Positions 27,333 to 34,831 are shown, counted from the stretch's first letter. The stretch: DNA of 64,000 bases from Pseudacidovorax sp. (GCF_017991995.1 NZ_JAGOPN010000017.1:1-64000); one strand, 5' to 3'. A program made the numbers and translations. Notes: generated by a model from the sequence alone, not told the origin.

Positions 27333-28034
27333 ATGCGAATCTCCACGCACCGCCGCACGACGCGCCACGCGCGTTGCCCACAGGACCTCCCGATCCGCTC
27401 ATCGGGCACGCAGAAGGCCCGCGACGGCGTCCTTCTTCCTGCCATCCGGCTCTGCGCCGTCCTGGCTGCCACGGTCGCCACCGCCTTCCCGGCGGCGGCC
27501 GAATCGACCTATGGCTACAACAGCGCCGGCACGGGCACGCTCACGGCCACGGGCCGGGTCAACCTCTCGGTGACCGTGCCCAAGCTCATCCTGCTGCGCG
27601 TCGGCGCCGCCAGCACCGTGCAGGCCAACCTGGGCTGGACGCCGTCGATCAGCATTCCCTCGGCGCCGACCACGCCCGCCACCGGCAACAACACGGCCGT
27701 GCCCTGGGATGGTGCCGCGCCGACGGTCGCGGCCGGCACCCAACCGGGCAGCTTGACCGTGGCGGCCTGGACCAACGCTGGCGCCGGCACCATCAACTGC
27801 GCCGTCAGCACGTGGGTGCCGGCGACGGGCGGGCCACCCAATTCAAGCTTCACGGTCACGGCGACCAGCTCGCTGTCGCACCCGGGGGCCAACCTGGGCG
27901 CCTGCGCCTCGACCTCCTTCGGTAGCAATGCACTGGCCAGTGGCACCTGGGCCTATGTGCTGGGCGGCACGCCGGCCAGCTGGAATGCGGGCAGCTACAG
28001 CGCGACCGTGACCTATACCGCCTCCGGCGTCTGA
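27333..28034 (+). CDS. Exported fibre-subunit-like protein, copy 2
   Basis: A 233-residue paralogue of the preceding protein. The mature part starts ESTYGYNSAGTGTLTATG and shares RVNLSVTVPKLILLRVG, GNNTAVPWD, the two cysteines (NCAV, GACAST) and the tail AGSYSATVTYTASGV. About two thirds of aligned residues look identical by eye. The signal region is unusually long: about 35 polar, Arg-rich residues precede the hydrophobic core LCAVLAATVATAFPAAA. It starts five bases after copy 1, so a tandem duplication is likely. Confidence 0.72.
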   Translation: MRISTHRRTTRHARCPQDLPIRSSGTQKARDGVLLPAIRLCAVLAATVATAFPAAAESTYGYNSAGTGTLTATGRVNLSVTVPKLILLRVGAASTVQANLGWTPSISIPSAPTTPATGNNTAVPWDGAAPTVAAGTQPGSLTVAAWTNAGAGTINCAVSTWVPATGGPPNSSFTVTATSSLSHPGANLGACASTSFGSNALASGTWAYVLGGTPASWNAGSYSATVTYTASGV

Positions 28035-28044
28035 GGGCCCCGCG

Positions 28045-28686
28045 GTGCGGCTCGGGCGGCAGAGCAGGGCAGGCGGGCCGGTGCGCGTGCGCATCGGCGC
28101 CGTCCTGCTGGGATGGCTTGCGCTGGTGGCTTGCCCGTCGCCGGCGGGCGCCGTGGTGCTGACGACCTACCTCTCGGTCTCGGAGGGCATCACGCTGAGG
28201 GTGGGCTCGGCGGGCGGGACGATCGACGAGGTCCGATTCGATGTCAGCAATGCCAACGTGGCGCCCAGCCCCGGCGTCATTGCCGGCGCAGGCGCGGGGG
28301 CCATCGCCATCACGGTGTCGGCGGACAAGGGCAGCCTTTTCGGCCCCACCGTGGCGACGCTCACCGCGTCCTCGTCGGCGGGGCTGCCCTGCATCACGCC
28401 GGCAAGCTGCGGATCGACGGTGATCCCGTTCTCCGCCATCAGCTGGGTGTCGGCCAACCTCGACACCGGCACCAATGCGGGCAACGACATCCAGAGCGGC
28501 AGCTTCGACGGCTCCGCGAGCCAGCAACTGGCGCAGTTCGCGCTGCCGGGCCTGTTGCAGACCCTGTTCCTGGGAAGCAGCCGCACGCAGATGACCAATA
28601 CGCTGAGCTTCAGCTATGCCAACGGCACCCTGTATCCGGCGGGCAGCTACCGCGGTCGCGTCACGTTCACGGCGACGATGAACTGA
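28045..28686 (+). CDS. Exported minor-subunit-like protein
   Basis: A 213-residue protein from GTG 28045 (GTG 28081 is an alternative). After a signal peptide ending PAGA it reads VVLTTYLSVSEGITLRVG, which shares the LRxG end of the N-terminal strand with the other subunits. The tail AGSYRGRVTFTATMN matches their C-terminal strand. A CITPASC pair may form a disulfide. It lacks the GNNxxVxW motif. This suggests a divergent, perhaps tip or adaptor, subunit. It starts 10 bases after copy 2. Confidence 0.65.
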   Translation: MRLGRQSRAGGPVRVRIGAVLLGWLALVACPSPAGAVVLTTYLSVSEGITLRVGSAGGTIDEVRFDVSNANVAPSPGVIAGAGAGAIAITVSADKGSLFGPTVATLTASSSAGLPCITPASCGSTVIPFSAISWVSANLDTGTNAGNDIQSGSFDGSASQQLAQFALPGLLQTLFLGSSRTQMTNTLSFSYANGTLYPAGSYRGRVTFTATMN

Positions 28687-28688
28687 CC

Positions 28689-29186
28689 ATGGGGCGTGCA
28701 CCCTTCGGCCGAGCGGGCCGGCTTCTGCTGCTGACGTGCCTGTTGCTGGCTGGGACTCCGCCGGTCCGGGCGGAGCGTCTGGACGATTCGAGTTCGCCCC
28801 GTGCGCGCGTGCAGGCCACGCTGGACCTGGGCGCCCGCGAGCCCGGCGCACCTTATGCCTGGGTCACGTTCCGCGGTGTCGAGTACCGCCTGGCGACTGC
28901 CGCCTACGTCGGCCGGCGCGCACGGATCCACCACGTGATCCCGGCGTTCGTCAGCGGACTGCGTTCGCCCGCCGGCCTGCGCGTCGAATGGTCGGGTGGT
29001 GGCGCCTTCGCCAGCGGCTCGGCAATGGCCGGCGACCGGCGACTGGTCTGGGCGGGGGTGGTGCCGGGCCCATGGATGGTCGAGCGGCTCGACCTCCGGC
29101 TGAGGCTGGACCTGCGCGAATGGCGGCCCGTCGCGGGACGGCCCTTCGACGTGGAGAGTTATTTCGACATCGAGGTGATGCCATGA
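28689..29186 (+). CDS. Exported protein of unknown family in the fibre operon
   Basis: A 165-residue protein with a clear signal peptide (RLLLLTCLLLAGTPPVRA). The mature part is beta-rich and without cysteines, with segments GAPYAWVTFRGVEYRLA and RLDLRLRLDLREW. I do not recognise the family. It lacks both the N-terminal and C-terminal strand motifs of the neighbouring subunits, so it is probably not a paralogue. Its stop overlaps the chaperone start (ATGA), so translation is coupled. An assembly or surface role is possible. Confidence 0.65.
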   Translation: MGRAPFGRAGRLLLLTCLLLAGTPPVRAERLDDSSSPRARVQATLDLGAREPGAPYAWVTFRGVEYRLATAAYVGRRARIHHVIPAFVSGLRSPAGLRVEWSGGGAFASGSAMAGDRRLVWAGVVPGPWMVERLDLRLRLDLREWRPVAGRPFDVESYFDIEVMP

Positions 29187-30052
29187 CAAGTCTTTCCAGG
29201 GCGCGCGCACGCCCCGCCGCGCCGCGGATGGCGCCGGTGGCCGCCGTGCGGACCCTGCTTCGTGCCGCGCTGCTGGTCGCGGGCGCCGTGGCCATGCCCG
29301 TGTTTGCCGCGCCCTTCGAGCTGGGTGCGGCGCCCTCCCGCTACGAGCTGGCGTCCAAGCCCGGCGACCGCGTGGGCCAGGTCCTCGACCTGCAGAACAT
29401 GGGCAATGCGACGACCGACCTCACGTTGCGCACGCTCGACTGGACCTACACGGCCGAAGGCCAGATCGGCTATCACGACGAACTGCTGCCCGGCAGTTGC
29501 CGGCCCTGGGTCACGCTGGAGCGCCGGAGTCTGAAGCTCGGGCCGATGGAAAAGCGCAGGTTCCGCTTCCAGATCGACGTGCCGCCGGACGCGCCGCGCC
29601 AGGAGTGCCGCTTCATGATCGCCATCGAGGGCGTCGAGCCCGCCTACCAGGCCCTCGTGCGCGAACAGGGCCTGAACCTGCGCCTGCCCGTGAGCGGGCG
29701 GATCGCCGTGGCCGTCTATGTCGCAGTGGGCGGGGCCGCGCCCCGGCTGGTGCTGGAGAGCGCTGGCATGCGAGAGCAGCAGGGCCGGCGTCAGCCGGTG
29801 GTGGTGGTGCGCAACGACGGCGATGCCCATGGTCGCCTGAGCGGCTCGCTCGACGCGCGCGGCGCGGACGGGCGCCAGCAGGAATGGCTGGCCGAGGGCA
29901 CGCCGGTGATGCCCGGCCAGACGCGGCAGTTGCTGCTGAGCCCGCGGCCGGAGGAAGGCCTCGTGCCCAAGTCGCTTCCCTTGCCGGTCAGGACCACCGG
30001 CCTGCTCGATTGGGAGGAGGGGAGCTTCCGCGTGGAGGCGGAGTTCCGGTGA
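29183..30052 (+). CDS. PapD-like periplasmic chaperone
   Basis: A 289-residue exported protein with a signal peptide ending about PVFA. The first domain reads PSRYELASKPGDRVGQVLDLQN, then DWTYTAEGQ and RRFRFQIDVPPDAPRQECRF, as in the G1-like strand region of pilus chaperones. A second beta domain (about 190-289) follows. It resembles fimbrial periplasmic chaperones, but the match is weak and the usual Arg/Lys anchor pair cannot be placed with certainty. Within the operon it would cap the subunits before delivery to the barrel protein. Confidence 0.7.
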   Translation: MTSLSRARARPAAPRMAPVAAVRTLLRAALLVAGAVAMPVFAAPFELGAAPSRYELASKPGDRVGQVLDLQNMGNATTDLTLRTLDWTYTAEGQIGYHDELLPGSCRPWVTLERRSLKLGPMEKRRFRFQIDVPPDAPRQECRFMIAIEGVEPAYQALVREQGLNLRLPVSGRIAVAVYVAVGGAAPRLVLESAGMREQQGRRQPVVVVRNDGDAHGRLSGSLDARGADGRQQEWLAEGTPVMPGQTRQLLLSPRPEEGLVPKSLPLPVRTTGLLDWEEGSFRVEAEFR

Positions 30053-30678
30053 GTCCGCGACGCGGCGCGGCCTGCCTTGTGCTGCTGGCTGCCTGCGCGG
30101 CCGGCGCGGCCGGCGCGGGTGCCGCCCGCGCCGAGCAGGTCAGCGATGCCACGAGCCCCTACAGCGCGTCCGCGCGCCTGGATTTCCGCATCGACGTCGG
30201 CAAGTTCGTCTACCTGCGCGTCGGCCCGGCCGGCGCGGGATTGGCGACGGTGGCCTTCAGCCTCGGCGCGACGATCCCGGCGGGTTCCGCGGCCGCCACC
30301 AACGGCAACAACAAGAGCGTGTCGTGGAGCGGGGCGGCGCCCGGCTACGGCGTGACGGCCAGCAACAACGTGCTGCCGGTCGAGGTGGCCAGCAATGCCG
30401 GCACGGTGAGCCTGCAGGCCTCCGTCATCTCGGCGCTGAGCAGCGGCAGCGCCAGCATCGGCATGAACGGGATCGCCATCGCTTCTGACAATGCCGGATT
30501 GCCGGCACCGCCTGTCCCCGCGTCGGGATCGGGTGCGGCCGTCACGGTGGCGGGCACGGCATTCGGCAACCTCGTCACGCAGCGCAGCGCCAACTGGACC
30601 TTCAGTCTGGGCATGCCGGGCATGCCGGCCGCCGGCACCTACAGCGGACAGCTCGGGTTCACCGCCAGCGTTCCCTGA
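30049..30678 (+). CDS. Exported fibre-subunit-like protein, divergent copy
   Basis: A 209-residue exported protein starting at GTG 30049, which overlaps the chaperone stop (GTGA). After the signal (ending ARA) it has SASARLDFRIDVGKFVYLRVG, GNNKSVSWS and the tail AGTYSGQLGFTASVP, matching the N-terminal strand, GNN motif and C-terminal strand of copies 1 and 2. It has no cysteine pair. This is the last gene of the operon and may be the distal or tip subunit, or the anchor (inference). Confidence 0.68.
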   Translation: MSPRRGAACLVLLAACAAGAAGAGAARAEQVSDATSPYSASARLDFRIDVGKFVYLRVGPAGAGLATVAFSLGATIPAGSAAATNGNNKSVSWSGAAPGYGVTASNNVLPVEVASNAGTVSLQASVISALSSGSASIGMNGIAIASDNAGLPAPPVPASGSGAAVTVAGTAFGNLVTQRSANWTFSLGMPGMPAAGTYSGQLGFTASVP

Positions 30679-30692
30679 GGCGCAGCCTCAGG
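30674..30692. terminator. Hairpin spanning both convergent stop codons
   Basis: CCTGAGGC-GCA-GCCTCAGG is a perfect 8-base-pair stem with a 3-base loop. It covers the TGA of the last fibre gene (30676-30678) and the stop of the minus-strand permease (30688-30690). No T tract follows, so it may be a weak bidirectional stop or a 3-prime-end stabiliser. Confidence 0.5.
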
Positions 30693-31503
30693 CGCTCAGC
30701 CCCTTCCACAGCATGTAGGCCGCCAGCACATACAGCACGCTGGCGAAGACGCGCTTGAGCTTCTTCACGGGCAGTGCATGGGCGGCGCGCGCGCCCAGGG
30801 GTGCCATCAGCACGCTGCACACGGCAATGACCACCAGCGCCGGCAGCCAGATGTAGCCGAAGGCGCCCTGCGGCAGTCCCTGCACCGACCAGCCGCTGGC
30901 GATGTAGCCCACCACGTTGGCCACGGCGATGGGAAAGCCCAGCGCCGCGCTCGTCGCCACCGCGGCATGGATCGCCACGTTGCACCAGGTCATGAAAGGC
31001 ACGCTGATGAAGCCGCCGCCCGCGCCGACCAGGCCCGAGATGAAGCCGATCAGCCCGCCCGCCGCCAGCTGGCCGCCAGTGCCGGGCATCTGCCGGCTGG
31101 GGGCCGGCTTCTTGTCCAGGAACATCTGCGTGGCCGAGAAGCCGACGAAGAGCGCGAAGAAGATGGCCAGCACCGAGCCCTTGAGCAGCGCGAACACACC
31201 GAGGCTGCCCACCAGGCTGCCGATGACGATGCCGGGCGCCAGGTGCCGCACGATGTCCCAGCGCACCGCGCCGCGCTTGTGGTGCGCGCGCACGCTGCTG
31301 ATGGAGGTGAACATGATGGTCGCCATCGAGGTGGCGATGGCCATCTTGACCGCCAGGTCGGCCGAGGCGCCGCGCGTGCTCATGATGTAGGTGAGGAAGG
31401 GCACCATCAGCATGCCGCCGCCAATGCCCAGCAGGCCGGCCAGGAAGCCGGCGCCCAGCCCGAGCAGGCCGAGTTCGACGATCAGCAGGGGTTCGATGCT
31501 CAT
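30688..31503 (-). CDS. Sulfite exporter TauE/SafE family permease
   Basis: A 271-residue membrane protein with about eight helices. Two repeated TauE/SafE half-motifs are seen: GLLGIGGGMLMVPFL near the start and GLVGAGGGFISVPFM in the middle. The family moves sulfur-containing or organic anions; the substrate is unknown. The ATG at 31503 is chosen over an upstream frame to 31569. CCGGAGA precedes it. It follows 6S RNA on the same strand, a common neighbour order in this group. Confidence 0.9.
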   Translation of the reverse strand: MSIEPLLIVELGLLGLGAGFLAGLLGIGGGMLMVPFLTYIMSTRGASADLAVKMAIATSMATIMFTSISSVRAHHKRGAVRWDIVRHLAPGIVIGSLVGSLGVFALLKGSVLAIFFALFVGFSATQMFLDKKPAPSRQMPGTGGQLAAGGLIGFISGLVGAGGGFISVPFMTWCNVAIHAAVATSAALGFPIAVANVVGYIASGWSVQGLPQGAFGYIWLPALVVIAVCSVLMAPLGARAAHALPVKKLKRVFASVLYVLAAYMLWKGLSA

Positions 31504-31571
31504 GGAGTCTCCGGGTGTCGTGATGCGTGCGGTGCAGGGCCCGCGTGTGCTTCGGGGAAGGGCACACATGA

Positions 31572-31596
31572 CAACGGCCCCGTGGAGGGGCCGTTG
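31572..31596 (-). terminator. Hairpin after 6S RNA
   Basis: A perfect 10-base-pair stem (CAACGGCCCC/GGGGCCGTTG, 5-base loop) lies just beyond the 6S RNA 3-prime end on the minus strand and before the permease gene. It has only a weak T tract after it (TCATGTG). It may act as a terminator or attenuator. Confidence 0.55.
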
Positions 31597-31603
31597 AAGG
31601 AAT

Positions 31604-31779
31604 AGGTGTCTGCGAATGCGACCGGACCGTCATCCTGAACGCAGGGTTCAGGTGGGCGAGGGCAGCAAGGCATTGGGTTCATCTGACGCGAGATGATCAC
31701 GCTTGCCAGGCGATGTACCAAGCCCGGGCTCCATAGAGCATTGGTTCAAGGAAATATAAAGCCCGGCGGCACCGCAGAC
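31604..31779 (-). ncRNA. ssrS: 6S RNA
   Basis: About 176 bases downstream of zapA, the usual 6S location. On the minus strand the 5-prime end GUCUGCG (31779-31773) pairs with the 3-prime CGCAGAC (31614-31608) as a closing stem. Near the 3-prime end lies the typical hairpin CUGAAC-CCUGC-GUUCAG with flanks CACC and AUGACGG, as in other 6S RNAs. A TAGAAT -10 element (31791-31786) lies seven bases upstream of the start. 6S RNA binds sigma-70 RNA polymerase. Ends are approximate to within a few bases. Confidence 0.85.
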
Positions 31780-31890
31780 GAGGCCATTCTATGCGTCGGT
31801 TGCGACCGGTCTGCAGTGTCCCATGCGCCGTGTTGGCCTTGTTGCGCGTGGCTTGCAAGGCAGCCCGAGACGTGCGTAAACGCCGCCGCG

Positions 31891-32208
31891 CTACAGCAGC
31901 AATCCGTCGCCGGCCAGGGCCTGGTCGAGGCGGCGGATGAGCTGCGCTGCGCGCTCGGGATCGCCTTCGTCCATCGCAGCCGGTGAGGGTGTAGGCGCAG
32001 GCGCCGATTCGTGCTGGATCAGGTCGTACGCCAGGTTGAGGGCGGCCAGCACGGCGATGCGCTCGCGCGCCTTCACCTTGCCGGCGTCGCGGATGCTGCA
32101 CATCGCCTCGTCCACCCGCGCCACGGCCTCGCGCAGGGCGTGCTCGCCATCGTCGGGGTTGGCCAGCAGGTAGCTCTGGCCCATGATCCGGACTTCGATC
32201 TGATTCAT
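31891..32208 (-). CDS. zapA: Cell division protein ZapA
   Basis: A 105-residue FtsZ-binding protein. It opens MNQIEVRIMGQSYLLANPDD and has a C-terminal helix RERIAVLAALNLAYDLI, both typical of ZapA. It stabilises the Z-ring. Its ATG overlaps the stop of the upstream gene by four bases (ATGA), and 6S RNA lies downstream on the same strand. Confidence 0.93.
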   Translation of the reverse strand: MNQIEVRIMGQSYLLANPDDGEHALREAVARVDEAMCSIRDAGKVKARERIAVLAALNLAYDLIQHESAPAPTPSPAAMDEGDPERAAQLIRRLDQALAGDGLLL

Positions 32209-32450
32209 GGCGCGGCGGAGGTGGATGTGGATGCGTCGGCGTCGGAGGCCGGCTCGGCCGGCAGCCGTTCCAGCATGGCGTCGATGCGGGTGCGGGCCGT
32301 TGTCAGCCGGGCCCGCAGCGCGTCGCGCTCGCGTGTGAGTGCATCGACCTGCTGCACAAGCAGCGCATTGGTGCGCCGCATTTCCTCGTGGCGGACGAGC
32401 AGCCGTTCCACGCGCTCGGCGATCTGATCGATGGGGCTCGGTGCAGACAT
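32205..32450 (-). CDS. ZapB-like coiled-coil protein upstream of zapA
   Basis: An 81-residue protein that is mostly one coiled coil (about 8-65), with leucine and alanine heptads such as LLVQQVDALTRERDALRARL. This is the small conserved partner next to zapA in betaproteobacteria, likely a ZapB-like Z-ring protein. Eight bases before the ATG is a TACAAT -10 element, with no Shine-Dalgarno. The message may therefore be nearly leaderless. Confidence 0.8.
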   Translation of the reverse strand: MSAPSPIDQIAERVERLLVRHEEMRRTNALLVQQVDALTRERDALRARLTTARTRIDAMLERLPAEPASDADASTSTSAAP

Positions 32451-32458
32451 GGTCGGCG

Positions 32459-32494
32459 ATTGTAGGGGCCGGCCTGTCGGCGTCTGCCTACAAT
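32459..32494. promoter_or_regulatory. Back-to-back TACAAT promoters of zapB-zapA and btuB
   Basis: A perfect inverted repeat ATTGTAGG (32459-32466) and CCTACAAT (32487-32494) with 20 bases between. Each arm contains TACAAT in the direction of one of the divergent genes: plus strand towards the riboswitch (start about 32501), minus strand towards the zapB-like gene (start about 32452). Both -35 elements are weak. Confidence 0.6.
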
Positions 32495-32500
32495 GCGCGC

Positions 32501-32796
32501 CGTTGTTGGTGCTCGCGACGCGGTTCGCGCGTCGCAGTTCAACGGGAAGCAGGAGCCCGCGCGCATGCCAGCGCGCAAGGCCGGCACCGGGATCGAACCC
32601 TTTCGCCCCTCGGCAGGAAGCAGGATCGGACCGACGCCGGCCACCGGCAAGCCTGCGCTGCCCCCGCAACGGTGAAGCAGCCGGCGCATGTCTCGTCCAT
32701 GCGCCACGTCGTCCAAGCAAGCCACTGGAGATCGTCGACACGCGATCCCTGGGAAGGCGGCCGGCGCGTGCTGCCAGCCCGGATACCGGCCAACAC
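32501..32796 (+). ncRNA. Cobalamin riboswitch
   Basis: The order of conserved B12-element blocks is complete: AACGGGAAGC (32541-32550), CTGCCCCCGCAACGGTGAAG (32658-32677), GCCACTGG (32721-32728), GGGAAGGCGG (32751-32760), and the B12 box GCCAGCCCGGATACCGGCC (32773-32791). It precedes btuB by about 110 bases. Adenosylcobalamin binding is expected to turn off the downstream uptake and salvage operon. Confidence 0.93.
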
Positions 32797-32800
32797 AGGC

Positions 32801-32835
32801 GGCGGCCGCGCGCCCTCCACAGGAGCGCGGCCGCC
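32801..32835 (+). promoter_or_regulatory. Expression-platform hairpin of the cobalamin riboswitch
   Basis: GGCGGCCGCGC (32801-32811) and GCGCGGCCGCC (32825-32835) form a perfect 11-base-pair stem with a 13-base loop directly after the B12 box. No T tract follows, so control of translation or Rho-dependent termination is more likely than intrinsic termination. The btuB ATG is 68 bases downstream. Confidence 0.6.
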
Positions 32836-32902
32836 ATGACGTCCCATCGCCGGCGGGGAGGCCGGCCAGGGACATGCTTCACGGAGCTTCGGCTTCCACA
32901 CC

Positions 32903-34831
32903 ATGATCGTCCGCGTTGGTTCTTCCGCGCGCGCCTTGTCGCGCACCTGTCCCCTGTCTTCCGTGGCTGCAGCCATGACCCTTCTCGCGCCGCTGGGCGC
33001 GCTGGCCCAGACGGCAACCCTCCAGGAAACCGTGGTCACCGCCACCCGTGTCGAGCAGCCGCTGTCCGAGCTGGTCTCCGATGTGTCGGTGATCGATCGC
33101 CAGGCCATCGAGAACAGCGGCGCCACCGGCGTGGCCGACCTGCTGGCACGCCTGCCCGGCGTGCAGATCTCGCGCAACGGCGGGATCGGCAACACCACCA
33201 GCGTGTTCCTGCGTGGCGCCGAGACGCGCTTCACCGCGGTCTACCTCGATGGCGTGCGCATCGACTCCCAATCCACCGGCGGCGCCGCCTGGGAGTCGCT
33301 GCCGCTCGGACAGATCGACCGCATCGAAGTGCTGCGCGGCCCGGCCGCGGCCGTCTACGGCTCGGACGCCATCGGCGGTGTGGTGCAGCTGTTCACCCGC
33401 CGCGGCGAAGACGGCTTCTCGCCCAGCGTGAGCGTGGGTGCGGGCAGCCGCGGCCTGCGCGATGCGCAGGTGGGCCTGTCGGGCAAGTCCGGCGCCTTCG
33501 ACTACTCGCTGGGCGCCGGCTACACGACCACGCGCGGCTTCGACGTGCGCACGCCCAACATCAACCACAACCCCGACGACGACCTCTACCGTGCGACCTC
33601 GGGCAATGTGCGGCTGGGCTGGCAGATCAACGCGCAGCACCGCATCGAGGCCACCGTATTGGAGAGCGAGACCACGTCGGGCTACGACGCCACCTCCGGC
33701 ACCGGCTACCGCCTGGCCACGGCCACCGACGACCGCAACCTCTACCACCTGCGCACGGCGGGCCTCAGCTGGACGGCCCAATGGACCGAGCACTGGAAGA
33801 CACTGCTGCAGGTGACCGACAGCAACAGCCGCTACGAGACCACCTCGGCCCGCATCGCGGCGGGCTATGCCGGCTACCCGAGCACCACCTACATCACCGA
33901 CACCCAGCTGCGCGGCTACCTGCTGCAGGCCGAAGGCAAGTACGGCCCGCACCGCTTCACGGCCGCGCTCGAGCGCCGTGAGGACGAACTGCTCAACCCC
34001 TCGCTCACCGACTGGCGCAAGACCCTGAACCGCGACCGCGCGCAGGACGCCGTGGCCCTGGGCTACGGCTTCCACCAGGGTGCGCACACGGTTCAACTGA
34101 ACGTGCGCCACGACGACGACAGCGAGTTCGGCGGCAAGACCACCGGCAGCGCGTCCTATGGCTACGAGTTCGTGCGCAACTGGCGCGTCACGGCGGCGGC
34201 CGGCACGGCATTCCGTGCGCCCACGCTGTACCAGCGCTTCAGCGAATACGGCGACGCCAGCCTCAAGCCCGAGACCGGCCGCAATGCCGAGGTGGGCCTG
34301 CGCTACGGCGATGGCCGCACCAACGCCAGCCTGGTGGTCTACGAGAACCGGGTGCGCAACCTGATCGTGTTCAGCAGCACCAGCACGAGCTGCGCCTCGC
34401 TCTTCGGCTGCTACGCCAGCGTGGGACGCGCGGTGTACCAGGGCGCCACGCTGGCCGCCGACCATCGCTTCGGCGACCACTTCACCCTGCGCGGCTCCAT
34501 TGACGTGCAGGACCCGAAGGATTCCGAGACCGGCCGCCAACTGCCCCGCCGTGCCAAGCGCTATGCCACCTTCGGCGGCGACTGGACGCAGGGCATCTGG
34601 ACCGTGGGGGCCGAGGTGCAACTGGCCTCGCGCCGCTTCGACGACACGGCCAACAAGATCGTGCTGGCCGGCTATGGCCTGCTCAACCTCTACGGCAGCG
34701 TGCAACTGCGTCCGGACCTGCGCCTGGTCGCGCGCCTGGACAACGCCACCGACAAGAACTACATGCTGGCCAACAACTACGCGACCGCCGGCCGCACGGC
34801 CTACGTCGGCCTGAAGTGGACGCCGCGCTGA
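32903..34831 (+). CDS. btuB: TonB-dependent vitamin B12 receptor BtuB
   Basis: A 642-residue outer-membrane receptor. After the signal peptide comes a TonB box region (ETVVTATRV), a plug domain with VFLRGAETRFTAVYLDGVR and RIEVLRGPAAAVYGSDAIGG, then a 22-strand barrel ending in an aromatic-rich strand. Known function is TonB-powered uptake of cobalamins. The riboswitch upstream and the btuFCD genes downstream confirm the substrate. First gene of the operon. Confidence 0.93.
   Translation: MIVRVGSSARALSRTCPLSSVAAAMTLLAPLGALAQTATLQETVVTATRVEQPLSELVSDVSVIDRQAIENSGATGVADLLARLPGVQISRNGGIGNTTSVFLRGAETRFTAVYLDGVRIDSQSTGGAAWESLPLGQIDRIEVLRGPAAAVYGSDAIGGVVQLFTRRGEDGFSPSVSVGAGSRGLRDAQVGLSGKSGAFDYSLGAGYTTTRGFDVRTPNINHNPDDDLYRATSGNVRLGWQINAQHRIEATVLESETTSGYDATSGTGYRLATATDDRNLYHLRTAGLSWTAQWTEHWKTLLQVTDSNSRYETTSARIAAGYAGYPSTTYITDTQLRGYLLQAEGKYGPHRFTAALERREDELLNPSLTDWRKTLNRDRAQDAVALGYGFHQGAHTVQLNVRHDDDSEFGGKTTGSASYGYEFVRNWRVTAAAGTAFRAPTLYQRFSEYGDASLKPETGRNAEVGLRYGDGRTNASLVVYENRVRNLIVFSSTSTSCASLFGCYASVGRAVYQGATLAADHRFGDHFTLRGSIDVQDPKDSETGRQLPRRAKRYATFGGDWTQGIWTVGAEVQLASRRFDDTANKIVLAGYGLLNLYGSVQLRPDLRLVARLDNATDKNYMLANNYATAGRTAYVGLKWTPR

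Noticed and set aside
32521-32700. tRNA gene within the B12 leader
   Set aside because: The stretch with a GATCGAACC-like piece resembles a T-arm by chance. All conserved B12-element blocks are in order around it, and no cloverleaf can be formed.
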